Shown in pieces: positions 1 to 12,639 of a stretch of DNA of 64,000 nucleotides. Position 1 is the first letter of the stretch; every line of letters starts with the position of its first letter. A program made the translations under genes and the position numbers. A model generated the notes under the pieces. The model was not told the DNA's origin. It saw only the letters and a list, made by a program, of their open reading frames with translations, and searched no databases. This stretch comes from Thamnidium elegans (Eukaryota; Mucoromycota; Mucoromycetes; Mucorales; Mucoraceae), in NCBI GenBank assembly GCA_025201345.1, contig JAIXMG010000001.1, positions 1,674,001-1,738,000 of the forward strand, read 5' to 3'.

Positions 1-780
1 CTAAATAAAGTAATGCTGGATCAAACCAATACGTTCTTTTTTTTTTTTCTTATTAGTTTATGTTAAGTATATACTTGTATATATAAATCACCTTTCTCCT
101 TCCTTAATTTTATGTGGTATTAACGGTAAAATAGACTTTTCCTTGTACAAAAAGAATCCACTATATCCAATAAACATGATCATTCCATACACCAGTTGTG
201 CAACCGCAAACGCTAAAATACCAAGCTTATCATTACCAGCAAAATATAGTGTGAGTCCAAACGTAATCAAACACCGTAAGATGACAGCTATTCCCTCTAC
301 CATTACTCTCAATTGGAAATACAAGTTATTTAACGCTACAATAAACAATGGTTCTACCATTAACTCAATCAGTGAAGCAAATCCATAACAGATGACAGCT
401 ACACGATAGTACGGCATCTCTACTAAATCTTGTTGTGTGATGGTAGATAAATAATAACCACAAGTCAAGGCAGTTGTAACAAGTCCTAAACATGTCGGAA
501 TGTATGCTAGGTTAATAATCTGTTGTTGATTCTTACTTGGTCGAACCAAAGCTGAACGAAACCCTTCGCGAGATATAAATAAAATAGTTGAAGAGAGTAA
601 CTCTAAATTGACGGAAGCTATACCAAAGTTGTCCTTGGATACATATTGTAATACGATTTGATTTAATGAAAATGTAAGCATACGCGATACGAATTGAAGT
701 AGAATCAGGTACGACGCCCCTTTAGCTGTGGTCGCAAGTAAATCTTCTTCTTTAGCCTTTTCTTTTACTTTTGAATTCAT
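1..780 (-). CDS. RFT1: RFT1-like ER lipid-linked oligosaccharide protein, N-terminal part (gene runs off the left edge)
   Basis: Rft1 is a multi-spanning ER membrane protein of the MOP/MATE-like superfamily. It is needed for Man5GlcNAc2-PP-dolichol to reach the lumenal side for N-glycosylation; whether it is itself the flippase is debated. Two exons are visible: 780..92 (about 229 codons) and 35..1, joined across a 56-nt intron (91..36, GTGATT...AAG). The second exon opens with TYWFDPALLYL, the conserved Rft1 YFD...LL segment. Exon 1 shows the family N-terminus (ASYLILLQFVSRMLTF, then SREGFRSALVR) and several hydrophobic helices. The ATG at 780 was chosen because the 31 upstream codons are generic hydrophobic sequence unlike the family. 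Only about 240 of the usual 500-570 residues lie in the window. The gene is divergent from the formin to its right. Confidence 0.9.
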
Positions 781-1590
781 TATCGATATGATAAAGAGCA
801 AAATAAAAAAAAGGGTCGTGAATGATATCTGAAATAGGGTGTATATGATTCTGGGATTCAAATAAACAAACACTTAGCGTCATGCCTTGGGCATTGTGAA
901 CAAGAATAATAAACAAGTTCTCGTGAATTGTCTGTTGTTTGTTTTGAACAGCCCTTTTTTTCATAAGTCTGTGGGTACTCAACTGACTCGTTTTGATTCG
1001 TCATTTGAGCTGCCCTTTTTTTTTAAGCGCATCAACAAACTCGATTAAATTTGACTCTTTCAGTGTTTATAGAATAAGATCTAAAGGACTTAATGCGACT
1101 TATTATTTTCCTGAAGTTAAGAAATGTCTTTTTTTTTCATATATAAGAATTAAACTTCTGAGAGTATACAAACTGACAAAATAACGCATTATCGCGAGAG
1201 TATTATTATTAGGTATAGTCCCTGAAAGATCTACAACAAAAAGTTTGTTACCATAGAAAATAGCATGACAGCTTATTTTGTCACTAGAGAAAAAAAAAGC
1301 CGGTCTAAATATTTGATACGAGATGTATAAGTACAATCTAAAGTTTTACACTGTTAAACTAACGCAACGTATTGTCTAAAATGTGAAAGGATGATAGAGA
1401 ACACAGTAAATGTTACTCAAGAAGTAAGCCTTAATTAAAACCCAGTTTCTTGACCACCATCCATATGTTGAACCAACAATAACAAAAAAAAAAAAACTAG
1501 GTGTAACACAGCATTTTTTATAATTAAGGAATAAAAAAGGGTTTTCTTTTTTCTTTTCCCTGTTTACAAAAACTTTTTTTTTTTTCCAAA
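781..1590. other. Intergenic region between divergent RFT1 and formin genes
   Basis: 810 bp with no convincing coding region. It contains homopolymer A and T tracts, including T-rich runs just upstream of the formin ATG at 1591, and presumably carries both divergent promoters. No specific regulatory motif could be assigned. Confidence 0.5.
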
Positions 1591-4500
1591 ATGGATATAT
1601 TTAGTATAACGAAAAAGAGTAAAAGGAAAGAAGTGGGCATAAGTTTGACACCAAGCCTACCGAGACAAAGTTCAATACAAGGTGAAAAGAACTCATTACC
1701 ACCTTCAAGTAACTGGAATTACACACCTAGATCGTCATCTATTTCTAATGATGAAGGCCATCGTAGTAGTAGTAAAAAAAAATTCCTTTTTTTTTTTTAA
1801 TTATCCCTTCATATTTCTCCTGAACTAACATATTATTCTTTAGCTGACACACGTAAAACATCAATTGATTTTAATGGATTCTCTGAACCCGAAGTTCAAG
1901 ATCTATTTGAAAAAATGCTGGTAAAATATAACACATTCTTTACAAACAAAACAAAAAAAGTAAACTCTAATCATGGAACTGTAGACACGAAGAGGTATTC
2001 ATGATCAATCAGCTCGTTCAGTCATGTTAGCCTTCTCTACAGAGAAGAAATGGCTTATGGTTTCGCAAGACAAGCAAGCTGATTCAGCAGCTCCCACACC
2101 TACATCCAGCACAAGCAGTAACACCAATTTAGATCATACATCTACCATTATTGCTGCTAACGATAAGAATTCTCCTGATTTTTATATCGATAAATTTTTG
2201 GAAGCTGATATGAAAGGCGTCACTCCTCGCCTAATTGCCCATTTAGCTGTCAGTTTAAGAACCATGCCTTTGATATGGGTAAAGCAATTTATTGAGTCAA
2301 GTGGGTTACAAATTATTACCAATGTCATTGGTGCCTTAAATATTAGCGATCAAAAGTAAGCGTCGAATTTTTAACATCCCAAAAAAAAAAAAAAAAAAAA
2401 AAAAAAGTATTTATATTTCGTTATGGTAGGACTGAAGCGGACCTTCAGATGGAGGTTGAAATCTTGAAATGCTTTAAATCTTTAATTAACAACAGAGTAA
2501 GTAAATTAATTTTGTAATCACTATCCTTTTTTATACCACGCGTCTTATATAATTCATACTTTAGTGGGGTGCTCGTGAAGTGATTGCTCATCCACAATGC
2601 ATTTATCATATCGTTTTATCGCTTGTCTCACCTCCAATTCAAACAAGAAAATTAGTCTGTGAAATATTGGCCTTTGTGTGTCACGTCGATTTACCGAAGG
2701 GGCAAGAGATTGTACTCAAGGGTTTAGATAAATTGAGTGAGCATCTTGGCGAATTTGGTAGATTTGATGCTTGGTTAAAATTATTAGATGCCACTTTAGA
2801 TGGTAGAGGTAGAATGGGAAGTTTAGTAGGCGCAAGTGAGGACGTCAAACGATTGATAGGCGGTGGTGCCCCTGATAGCCATTTAGGCGATTTTGGTTTA
2901 TCCAATATGATGTTGATCAACTCTCTAGTTACTGTCATTGAAGATGTTGAGGTCAGAGTGCATTTAAGAAACCAAATGAATGCGAGTGGACTGGATACCA
3001 TCATGGAAAAAATGTTGGACTTTAATAACGAACAGTTAAAGAGACATATAAATATTTATAAACAAATGGGTGAAAACGATGTAGATGAAATAATGGAAAT
3101 ATACAACGAAACCATTCTTACAAACATGAACGACCCCCGTGCATGCTTTGAACGTATTTTGGAAAGAGTTGAAGGAACACGTAGTTACAATTTTTTCTTG
3201 AGCGCTTTACAACATATGCTTATGATTCAAGCACAGGGCGACATTCAAGTACGTTACTTTCAGATACTCGATAAATTAATCACGCAAGTGGTTATGGACA
3301 GAAAAGGCATTAAAAATGAGGATATGTCTATGGGCTGGAATGTAGGCATGTTGATCGATAAATTTGCTGAACAGGATCAAATTAATAAGTCTGCGCAAGA
3401 GGCTAAAGAAACCAAACAAATGCTGGAAAAAGTTATTAAAGAAAAGCAAGAATTGGAAACGGAAATCAGTTTAAAAGGTGATGGATTAATTGGAACATTG
3501 AGAGATAAAACTAGCTCTTTAGAGGATTTGTTACGTATGTCACGTCATACAATTTCCACTCTCCAGAGAAAATTAAAGGATACACAGCAAGAGTACGAAA
3601 TGAATGTAACAGCTCTGGATCAACAATTAAAAGACATTCTCTTAACAGCTTCAGACGCCAATAAAAAAGATGGTGTAGGACAAGATGCTCAAAATGGTCA
3701 TTTTATATTAGGCAGAGAAGAAGTTACAAGAGCATACGATCGTTTAAAAGCTCAAGCCATTTTAGAAGGAAAACCCGGAGAAAATGAAGATGATGTAAGT
3801 TTGTATTTTATAAATATTTAGAGTGCACGTAGTAATATATCAAGTAGGGAAAAATTCCAAGAGCCGAAGGCTTATCAGATACATTCAAATCATCGTTGCA
3901 AGGACAGCTTGGTGGTGGTCCAGCTGGTTTCATTATTCCTGGCACTGCTCCTTTGATTGGTTCCACACGCCGTGTTCCAGTAGGAGGCGGAAGAAAGAAC
4001 TGGTTAGACGATGCAGCTGCCACTGAACTTGCGCAAGACGGGCAAAAGGGCGGTGTCAAGATGAACATTGAATTAAAGGATCAATTGAATCAACTTTTGA
4101 GCGAGAACGGGCCAGATCCAACTACCACAGACCACTCTGATAAACCAATCAGTGCATTGGCTGCTGAAATTGAACAAAAGTTGAGACAACATAATAGTAA
4201 ACCAGACCCTTTAAAACTTCCTGCTGCTGGCGGTTTAGCTACTGCTAATGCAACCGAATATTTTCCTCGATCAAGTTCTGTCTCTTCTACAAACAAATCA
4301 ACAACCGCTATATCTGGTATAACACAAGGTACATCGCCAAATATTGATATACCTTTACCTTCACTCTCTCCTTCTTCTCCTCAAACATCGAATATACCAA
4401 TTTCCTCAACTTCGACATCTTCTATATCTGTATCTAATGCTATTCCTCCACCTCCGCCCCCACCTCCACCTCCACCTCATACTCCAGCATCTGGAACAGC

Positions 4501-6862
4501 TACTCGCTCAGTTCCTGCTCCTCCACCAGCTCCTCCTCTTCCACCAGTGAATTCTACGACTAGCAGAGGTATACCAGCGCCTCCCCCAGCCCCACCATTT
4601 CCCGGAACTGCTGCATCGAAAACAGCTGGAGGCCCACCACCTCCTCCGCCACCTCCACCTCCAGGAGGAAAGGGGTGTCCACCACCACCGCCTCCTCCTC
4701 CTCCTCCAGGTGCGCCAGGTGCGCCTCCCCCTCCCCCCGGTGGACCTGCTGTGCCAACAGGTCCTCCACGTAAGGTTATTCGTCATCAACCTAATGTCAA
4801 GACGCGTGCACTTCAATGGACTAAAATCCAAGCAAACTTTGTTGGTAAGACTGTTTGGGGATCCAATGAAATTGATGAAATTGCGCTTGAAGATGAACTT
4901 GATGTATTGGGTGTCTTTGATTCCATCGAGTCTTTATTTGCTCAAAAGGTGATTGAAAAGAAGAAGCGTATGCAAAAAGAAAAAAAGCAAGAGATTTGTA
5001 TTTTGGATCCGAAAAAAGCATACAATATAAGTAAGTACATAAAGATGATAAAAAAAAGGAAATGTACGCGTATATTAATTATTATTACTTTTCGTTGCTA
5101 TTAGATATTACTCTACTTTCTAAATTAAAACATTTATCTTTTGATCAAGTATCGAGAGCATTCTTACAAGTAGATGATAGCATTATTACGGAGAACTTGT
5201 TAGGTAATTTACAAGTCAATATACCAACTGCCGAAGAACAAGGCAAACTGTCTGTGTTTGTAAAGTCTGCTTCAGACGAAGATTTAGAACAGTTGTCCAA
5301 GCCAGATACTTTCTGTTGTGAAGTAAGATATATACAATTATATTTATATTTAATGTACTCATTTTTTTTTCTCAGATGATGAAAATTGATAGATACAAGG
5401 AAAGAGTGGATAATATGTTATTCCGCGCTACTTTTGCTGAAAAACATCAACAGCTCTCTAGAGTAAGTAACACGAGTACATAAACACATATATTCTAAAA
5501 CATTAAATGCTTTATATAGAATATGAGCTCGGTATTAGAAGCTTCTATTGCCATTAAAGATTCGGCGTCTTTCAAAGAACTCTTAAAGGTAAAAATTGAT
5601 CATCACACTATATTTCAATTACAATTTCTTATTTATGTTACTAGTTTATCCTTGTCTTGGGTAACTTTATGAACGGAACTACATTCCAAGGTGGTGCATT
5701 TGGTATTCGTATATCTAGTATCAACAAAGTAAGTTTTTTTTAAAAAAAAGAATAGAATCCCCCCCCCGCGGTTGCTAATAAGTTTCGTGTTCAGTTGGTA
5801 GACACCAAAGGAACGGAAGGAAATACAACTTTGCTTCATTTCTTGGTAGACTCTGTCGAATTAAAATTCCCACGTCTTCATGGGTTCTTGGACGATCTTC
5901 AAGAAAGTGGCAACGCGTGCAGAGGTATGCAAATACAACAACAGCAAAATATACAATAATATTAATTACCTTGTCTTCTTATTATAGTTACGTTACAGGA
6001 TATGGTCAAAGACTATAATGAAATTCGTGTAGGTTTACAAAAACTTATTCAAGAGTTAGATAACCATTATGATGAAGATGAAGAAACTCCTGAAGGTGAC
6101 AACTACGCTCAAGTAATGAGAAACTTTAGAAACGATGCCATTGAAAAGTTTGAAGAACTAGAGGTCCGTTACACATCTATGGATGTAGCATACAAAGATG
6201 TTGTCAGCTATTATGGTGAAAATGCTGACCAAATGAAACCCGATGAATTCTTTGGTATATTTAAAACATTCACGTCCAGCTGGGAGGTAAAATAATGAAA
6301 ATGCATGTATACTGTTCTTTATTGTTTTAACTCATTCATTTTAAATAGCGTGCTATGAGTGATAATGTCACAGCTAAAAAGAAGCTTGAAAATATGGAGA
6401 AGGTGAGACGCGCAGACGAAGAAAGAAAAGAAAGAATTAAAGCACAACGACTTCGTGGTGTGGACACAAGCGATGGTAAGTTAAATATATGCGTTACCTC
6501 GAAACGAAAACTAACACCATTTTTTTTAAAAAAAAAAAATAGCTAATCAATCAGGAACAGACGATGATAAAAATATCATGGATAACTTATTGGACAAGTT
6601 GCGTGCAGGTGATTTAGACACGAGTGTTAAACGAACTAGACATGAAAGAAGCAATACTACTCGAGAAAAGCGAATGCAAAAGAGTGAGTCGGTAGCTATT
6701 TTAGCAGAAGATTTGTTGAAGAGCATTCAATCTGATGATGGTACTGGTTTATCGTTAACACCTTCCTTACCAAGAAGCAATCGATTAGGTGCCTCCAGAA
6801 GGAATAATTTACCGCATAGTGGTTCTTCCAAAACTCTTTTAGAAGAGATTTCAATGTCATAA
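1591..6862 (+). CDS. Diaphanous-related formin (GBD/FH3-coiled coil-FH1-FH2-DAD), Bni1/SepA type
   Basis: Formins nucleate and elongate unbranched actin filaments and direct polarised hyphal growth and septation under Rho GTPase control. Fourteen exons join in frame to 1480 codons: 1591..1771, 1844..1920, 1985..2355, 2430..2496, 2565..3794, 3848..5030, 5105..5322, 5376..5462, 5520..5588, 5645..5728, 5795..5924, 5988..6286, 6349..6475, 6543..6862. The GBD/FH3 region spans roughly residues 80-410 (RRGIHDQSARSVMLAF; LVCEILAFVC). A coiled coil follows at about 500-620, then an FH1 of repeated polyproline runs at about 840-950. The FH2 begins near 950 (ALQWTKI; LKHLSFDQVSRAFLQ; GNFMNG; GFRI-like GAFGIRISS). 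The C-terminal autoregulatory DAD is IMDNLLDKLR (about 1386-1395) followed by a basic stretch. All key domains are present, so an autoinhibited, Rho-activated formin is likely. The first donor site has alternatives a few bases away. Confidence 0.95.
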
Positions 6863-7563
6863 AAAATTAGAAAAATCATTAAAAAATAACACCCATATAT
6901 GGGTTAGCGTCGCGGGCGAGAACTTTTTAAAAAAAGGATACAAGCAATGCTGAAAAGAAAATATTTATAATAAAAAAAATAAAAATCCAGTACAGGGATG
7001 TTTCAGACAGTTTCATTGATGGTTCTTCAGCGATTAACTGCTAAATTATCAGCGAAAAGCGTTACTTAGTAGTGAGCACGAAAAGTATGTCTATAAGTGA
7101 GATATACTTAGTTATACAGTATAGCATCATAGCTAGAATTTTATATATTGCCATGTAAGAAGATGTTGGCATATTTTTGACCGTTAGAGTATTTTGGTCT
7201 ACGCACTATGATAAAAAAAAGGAATAATTAGCGATAGTAACAGGAATAGCTTATACTGATAAGATGTTATATTACTTAACTTGTATAATATATGTAATTG
7301 TTTACGGATGATGTCTAAACTAAAAGATTATCTTTATGAGTTTCTGGCTTTAACGCTGTTTCAGTTACAATAAAATACCGAGGCGTAACTGTTGAGGCTG
7401 TATATTCTAGTGAACAGGGTATATTTCTTTTTATTACTGAATCTATTGCTTCATCTTAAAGTAAAATATATACTTGAGTAGTTGTGAATAATAGTAATAA
7501 AAAAAGAAATCAAACTAAAAAAAATAAAAATAAAAAAAAACCGACGTTTATAGTTTGTTCATA
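6863..7563. other. Gap between the formin and repeat copy A
   Basis: About 700 bp, AT-rich, with stop codons in all frames and no recognisable gene. It includes the formin 3' UTR. The right limit is where similarity to the 5.6-kb repeat unit begins (about 7564). Confidence 0.5.
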
Positions 7564-7902
7564 TTTTTATACGCAACCTCTTCTGTCCCTTCGGTAATAC
7601 TTCCACCATCTTAACGCAGTGCTGTAATTAATATTTAAGTCCGTTGCAACCTTGGCCACCAGTTCCACGCTCTTGAGGATTTTCGAGCATACGGTCTATA
7701 AACGTTTCTCTGGTGAAGTCGCCGTAATTGTTGTATAACTTCACTGATGGCTTTAACTTACTAGGTTTCGACTGCGTTTTAACTGAGAACCCTTCAACAA
7801 TTTTTTTTGGGGGGGGCGCTTAACGCTCAAGTAAGTTTGCCGACTAGTTATTGTTTCAAGGACTAGGTTAGGATCATCGATATATGTTAAAATATCCTCC
7901 AT
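7564..7902 (-). pseudogene. N-terminal (HTH) fragment of a Tc1/mariner-type transposase, end piece of copy A
   Basis: Read leftward from the ATG at 7902 this encodes MEDVLTYIDDP and then, after a frame change at the G/A homopolymer near 7801-7818, the helix-turn-helix part of a transposase. The same stretch occurs at 13167-13501 and 55520-55856. The copy is cut off at the left edge of the repeat, so only the DNA-binding region is present. It is useful as the marker that shows copy A repeats its own start at its end. Confidence 0.7.
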
Positions 7903-8654
7903 CGGATTGTAAACTTTTTCTTTTTCATTAAAAATGTTTTCCTGTCCATCTTCATAAAAAAAAAGTATTCATTATTATGTTATATTTTATTAGAAAGAGA
8001 GAGGGACAAAAGCAGGTATAGAAGATATGCGACAATTAGTGATATATTGTTATAAAATTCATTAAAAGTCTAAAATAAGATGGTTTTTAATAATTTGAAA
8101 AAGGATAGCTATTTTATATGAAAGTGAGATTTGAATTCAATGAAAGTTGAATTGATTGTGTTAAAGATAACCGCTTATAGATTATTGTGATTATTGGTGC
8201 ATAAATAATCTGTGCCTGACGTTTGTATAAAAGGGAAAATAGTGATTTTCCTGCTATACCACAAATAAATAAGTACTTTAATTATTACACAGGTAAATAA
8301 TTAAGTTTGTCAAATAAAATCCAAAGTAGACCCTGAATAGTAATCAAAAGGTTAGATATATAGCTGGTATATATCAACCAGCGTCACTGTAACTAGGCAA
8401 CACTACAAAAAAAGGCCACACAAAAAAAGGCCACACAAAAAAAGGTCGCACAAAAAATGCCACACGTCACACAAATCATGGCAACGAATCACGGGTATAA
8501 ATTGGCCCGGTTTTTTTTTTTCCTTTTTTGTTTTTTTTTTTTTTTTTCTCTTTTTTTTTTCTTCACAACTACAAAAGGTAACTGGCCAGATATTTACTAA
8601 CTATTATTACAGTTTTTGGGACTCTGATCAAGTCTTTTTTCTGTAATAGTAGTA

Positions 8655-8898
8655 CTTATGGTACCATTTGCGCCTTGTAATCTTTTTTTTTGTGTGTTTA
8701 CAGTTTAACTCATCCGTGGTGGTTTTTTTCCGGAGAGGCAGGTTGTGGGTTTACATCCCCATTCCGCTTTCTCTTACCGCGGGGTGAGGATGTGAATTCA
8801 CAAGTTGTCTCTTTTGGAAAAAAGCCCTGCAGATGGGTCAAATCTGTAAACCCCCAAAAAAAAAAATTGCATGGCGCAAATGGTACCATAAGCACTGG
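8655..8898. repeat. Decayed foldback (inverted repeat), copy A
   Basis: The outer arms (GTACTTATGGTACCATTTGCG and its inverse near 8880-8898) are retained. The right inner arm is close to that of copy B, but the left inner arm (about 8695-8760) differs from the inverse of the right arm at many positions. The corresponding palindrome in copy B is perfect over 70 bp. Confidence 0.75.
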
Positions 8899-9063
8899 CT
8901 GGTAGAAAGTTGGAGTGATACGAGGAGAGAAGGAAAGTATCATAAAAACATTTTGCTGCAAATAAAAAAGAGTTGATTTCTAACTTTTCTTATTTAGCAA
9001 CCCAACCCAAAGGGCCAAAAAAAAAAAAAAAAAAAAAAAAACGAAAAAAAAAAAGCTATAAAT

Positions 9064-9130
9064 AAAAATGAGTGTCCTTAAAAATGAGCGTCTTTAAAAA
9101 TGAGTGTCCTAAAAATGAGTGTCCTAAAAA
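9064..9130. repeat. 18-bp minisatellite (AAAAATGAGTGTCCTT-like), about four units
   Basis: Four imperfect head-to-tail units of AAAAATGAGTGTCCTT type lie here. The equivalent place in copy B (about 56979-57060) has five. More degenerate AAAAAGAGAATG-type units follow downstream in both copies. Confidence 0.8.
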
Positions 9131-10727
9131 GAGAATGAGAAAGCGTTTTAAAAAAGAATGTCTTAAAAAAAGAGAATGCATTATAAAAAAAAAAAGAAGG
9201 CATTATAAAAAAGAAAAGGCTTCTTAAAAAGGGAAAGATAATGTCTGCCCTAATTCATTAAATGTAAACATTACCTTAATGTTTTTTTTTTTCCTTTTAA
9301 TAATCTATCTGCAACATTCTTAATAAAAACTTACTGTTATTTTTACAGTAAAATATAATATGTTTGGCTTAGTTGGTTTAACATTTGGCATAATGCTTGA
9401 CAGTTGTAATTATGCAATGCGTACATGTAAATGGGGTGCTGGATCTTCTCATTATATTATCTTTTATTTAATAAAAAATTATAAAGTGTACTTCTCTCGG
9501 GCACGGCCTTATAGTTTATATTCTTTTAATTATATTTCTGTTATTATACTCTGTAATTGACAGTTGCATTTTCTTTGTACTACAACAACCCCTATTTTAA
9601 AACTCAAACAAATGCAAATACAATTCCTTTTACATCTTTCTTTCTTTCTTTCTTTTACTTTTATTTTTACTTCCCTTTTCTTTTCTTTTCTTAATATTAT
9701 CCACAACTTGCAATATGTACTTTTATTTTATTTATGTATTTTGTTTTTTCTTTTGACATTGGGTATGTAGCAACGAAATGTGTCATACTATCCAAGTCAG
9801 TTATAAAAACGTAGTAACAATAAAACACTCCAAAGGGACAAGGGCAAAATGATTGAAAGAAGAGAGCAATTGTGGCATGATAATTATTGCGGTATTGTAG
9901 ATTAAAAAATCGCTCACATAAGAAATCACTGTTAATTTTACCAGCTATAACAAATAATGGTTCTTAATTTATTAAAAAACAGAAAAAGCTTTTTGGACCT
10001 AAGTTGTATAATACAAAATAGTTGCTTTAAATATATCTTTGATAAAAAAAATAATTAAAAACGTACTTTTTTGTTTTTTTTTTTCGTTTTTCATTTTTGT
10101 GGGTCAACCCCTTTTGTTTTTTGGCCAAAAATCACGTATGTTTTGCGATTTCTCTGGATCCACTTTGACTTTTGTTATGAGCAAATTGTTGACAATAAAT
10201 TAGTTGTTTATACCCTTCTAATCCATCTTAATTTATATTTCTAATGCAAAAATTGAAAGAGTGATCACTGTTTAAAAATTACTTTTTTTGGGCAAAAAAA
10301 ACCTTACTTTTTTTTTATCACGTGCGCTAACCTATTTGCTTTATTTTCGTGATTACATCGAATTCAATTTGCTACTACTATTATTAAATATAACAAAGAT
10401 TAAATATCTTTAATAGTTCATTTTTATTCATCTATAAATAAAAGTACTATATCTAAAACTGAGAGAGTAAATACGCTTTTAATAAAACGCCAGCTTAAGG
10501 TCCGCTTAGCTAAAACCTCAAGTAAAAAAAAAAAGCCTTTAAACAGTAATTGCTCGTTCATTATCTTTAGTAATAATATCATTTTTAATGCATTAGAAGA
10601 GCCTGAAAGATTATACTATCATCGTTGTTTTTTTATAAAGATACATAGATTTGATCTGGAGTAATCGCTAATAATCCGCGAAAAAAATCCGAAAAACAAA
10701 AGGGTTTGACCCCAGAAATGAAGCAGT

Positions 10728-11036
10728 TAATGTTGTATTTTCCAAACGTCGAAGAGATTGAAGTACACTGCTCCCTCCACATCGATTACCTCCGTCTTTT
10801 GTTAAATGCTAAATTGAAAAACATCAAAAAGTTTTCGTATGAACCTGGAACTCCCTATGGATATCCCGAGTATGATTTATAATGGAATTTTACCTCATAT
10901 TAATGCGATACCTTTACGTGTCCATTTCATAAACTCATATTTATTTCAGACTAAATGTACCTGTGGTAGACAGGTCAAAAAACTAGTACCATCTCAAATA
11001 TATGATTCACCGCCTATGAAAAAAGAACGCCAATGA
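10728..11036 (+). pseudogene. F-box/LRR-like coding remnant in copy A
   Basis: An open stretch around 10730-10880 reads LTPEMKQLMLYFPNVEEI and then KNIKKFSYEPGTPYGYPEY before a stop. The pattern resembles the leucine-rich C-terminal part of Mucorales F-box-like proteins, which are often found near transposons. A second frame (10839-11036) is also open but looks like the shifted continuation. The same region is duplicated almost unchanged at 53260-53580. No F-box itself is visible, so the assignment is tentative. Confidence 0.35.
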
Positions 11037-12219
11037 TCTCTATTCATATCTAGGTTTAACGACATAAGCTGTTCCTTTTACAGTCAAAAATAACTAAATG
11101 TAATTATAAAATAAAAATTAAAGAGGTCTAGTAATGTTACAAATAAACTAATAGAAATTTAATAAGGATAAAAAATAATAATAGCTGAACTAAAAGAAGA
11201 AAAGACAATGAAAATAAATGCAACAAATATGTGTATATCAGAATGAAAAATAATAAAATTACATAATAAATGAAGTGATCAGGTAAAATGTGAAAATTGG
11301 ATCTTAAAGAAGTGTCGTGTCTCGACTTGTGGTTATAACTCTTTTGTTACTATGAATTCTAACATAAAACCAAAAGTATAATTAAAAGGTTAAAAGATAG
11401 TGTTACATATTGAGTTATTTGTAGTGGTAATAAAAATGAAGAATGAGATAGAAATTAAATAAACAGTAAGACTGTTATAAAAGTTCAGTAAAAGTATAGT
11501 GAACACCAGGTTTTAAGTTGTCCAACTGTAAAAGATATTATAAACCGAAAGGTTTATAATAAAGAAAAGTAAAATAAATAGTAGAAGAGCTATGTACTTG
11601 AGGAGTATGGAAAATTCAGTGCGTAACAATAGATAAACACTATTCTTTGACGTAGACAACACACAGAAATGGTCATACAAAAAAAAAAAAAAAATAGTTA
11701 AAATCAAAAAGAGAGGAAGTACATCTAGTACTGATGTCAGGCCTAGATTCGCGCACATTAAGTCCACGGACAACTAGTGCAGTTGCTAGGGTCTAGGTAT
11801 CCTACATGTCGTTGTCTATCCTTCCTCACTATTTGAAACCATTTTTACCTCTTATATAGGCGACCAAAAACGATAACAACTCAAATTGTGATTCAAATTT
11901 TCGTTTTTTTTTTTTTTTTTTTTTTTTTTTTCCTTTTCTTTTCCTTTTTTTTTTTTTTGATACTTCAATGCAAGTACTTTATTAGAACAGATCGTACGAA
12001 CCCGATCTTTTCGATCTTTTGTGTGTAAAGATATAACGCGTTTCTTTTTCTTTATAAAGACCTTTTAAGTATAAAGCTATTGACGTAATAATTGCAATTT
12101 AATTGGTCTTTTTTTTTTCTTTTTTTGGATTAGGTCTAAAATGTTACTATGGCAGCTTATAAAAAAATCTGTTTCAGGAGTGTTTACTGATTAAAAAGAA
12201 AAATAAAAGAAAGGTACTG

Positions 12220-12465
12220 GTGATACCGAATGTAGATTGGCATCCTATGGACGTTGATGTGAATGCACAATTTAAAAAAGGTCGTCAAGGCTCTAGTAGG
12301 GATCGCAAGGTTACTTGTAATGTATGTGATAAAGTTGGCCATATCATGAAGGACTGTTGGATTCTACAAGAAGCGAAGAAGAAGGCTCTCGGTCGTCAAG
12401 ATAAGAAGGCAAATCCCATTTTGCTCTTACGATATCTGTCAGATTTTGAAGTTCAGCATAATTGA
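12220..12465 (+). CDS. Gag-like CCHC zinc-knuckle fragment (copy A)
   Basis: An 81-codon reading frame contains PMDVD, typical of fungal Ty3/Gypsy-type Gag C-termini, followed by a CX2CX4HX4C knuckle (CNVCDKVGHIMKDC). Such knuckles bind nucleic acid in retroelement nucleocapsids. No reverse transcriptase, protease or integrase is visible nearby, so this is an isolated fragment rather than a working retroelement gene. In copy B the same stretch (about 54597-54820) carries a short deletion that shifts the frame before the knuckle. Confidence 0.55.
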   Translation: MIPNVDWHPMDVDVNAQFKKGRQGSSRDRKVTCNVCDKVGHIMKDCWILQEAKKKALGRQDKKANPILLLRYLSDFEVQHN

Positions 12466-12639
12466 ACTTTTTCATATATAGAGTTACATTATTAAAGGGA
12501 CAGATAGTACGCTGCCAAAATCAAACAAATACAAGTCTATTTGAATTACGGTTACTACTACTATGACCAAAAGGATATTCGCAGATGTTTGTCGTTTAAA
12601 AAATAAAAAAGAAACATGTGTATATTAGAACGGTGTTTT

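Noticed and set aside
4508..4831. Minus-strand open frames rich in Trp, Arg and Glu across the formin FH1
   Set aside because: These are the reverse complement of polyproline codons (CCA/CCT), with no independent support.
9064..9200. Possible CRISPR-like array
   Set aside because: Units are 18 bp, directly abutting and without unique spacers: a minisatellite in a eukaryotic genome.
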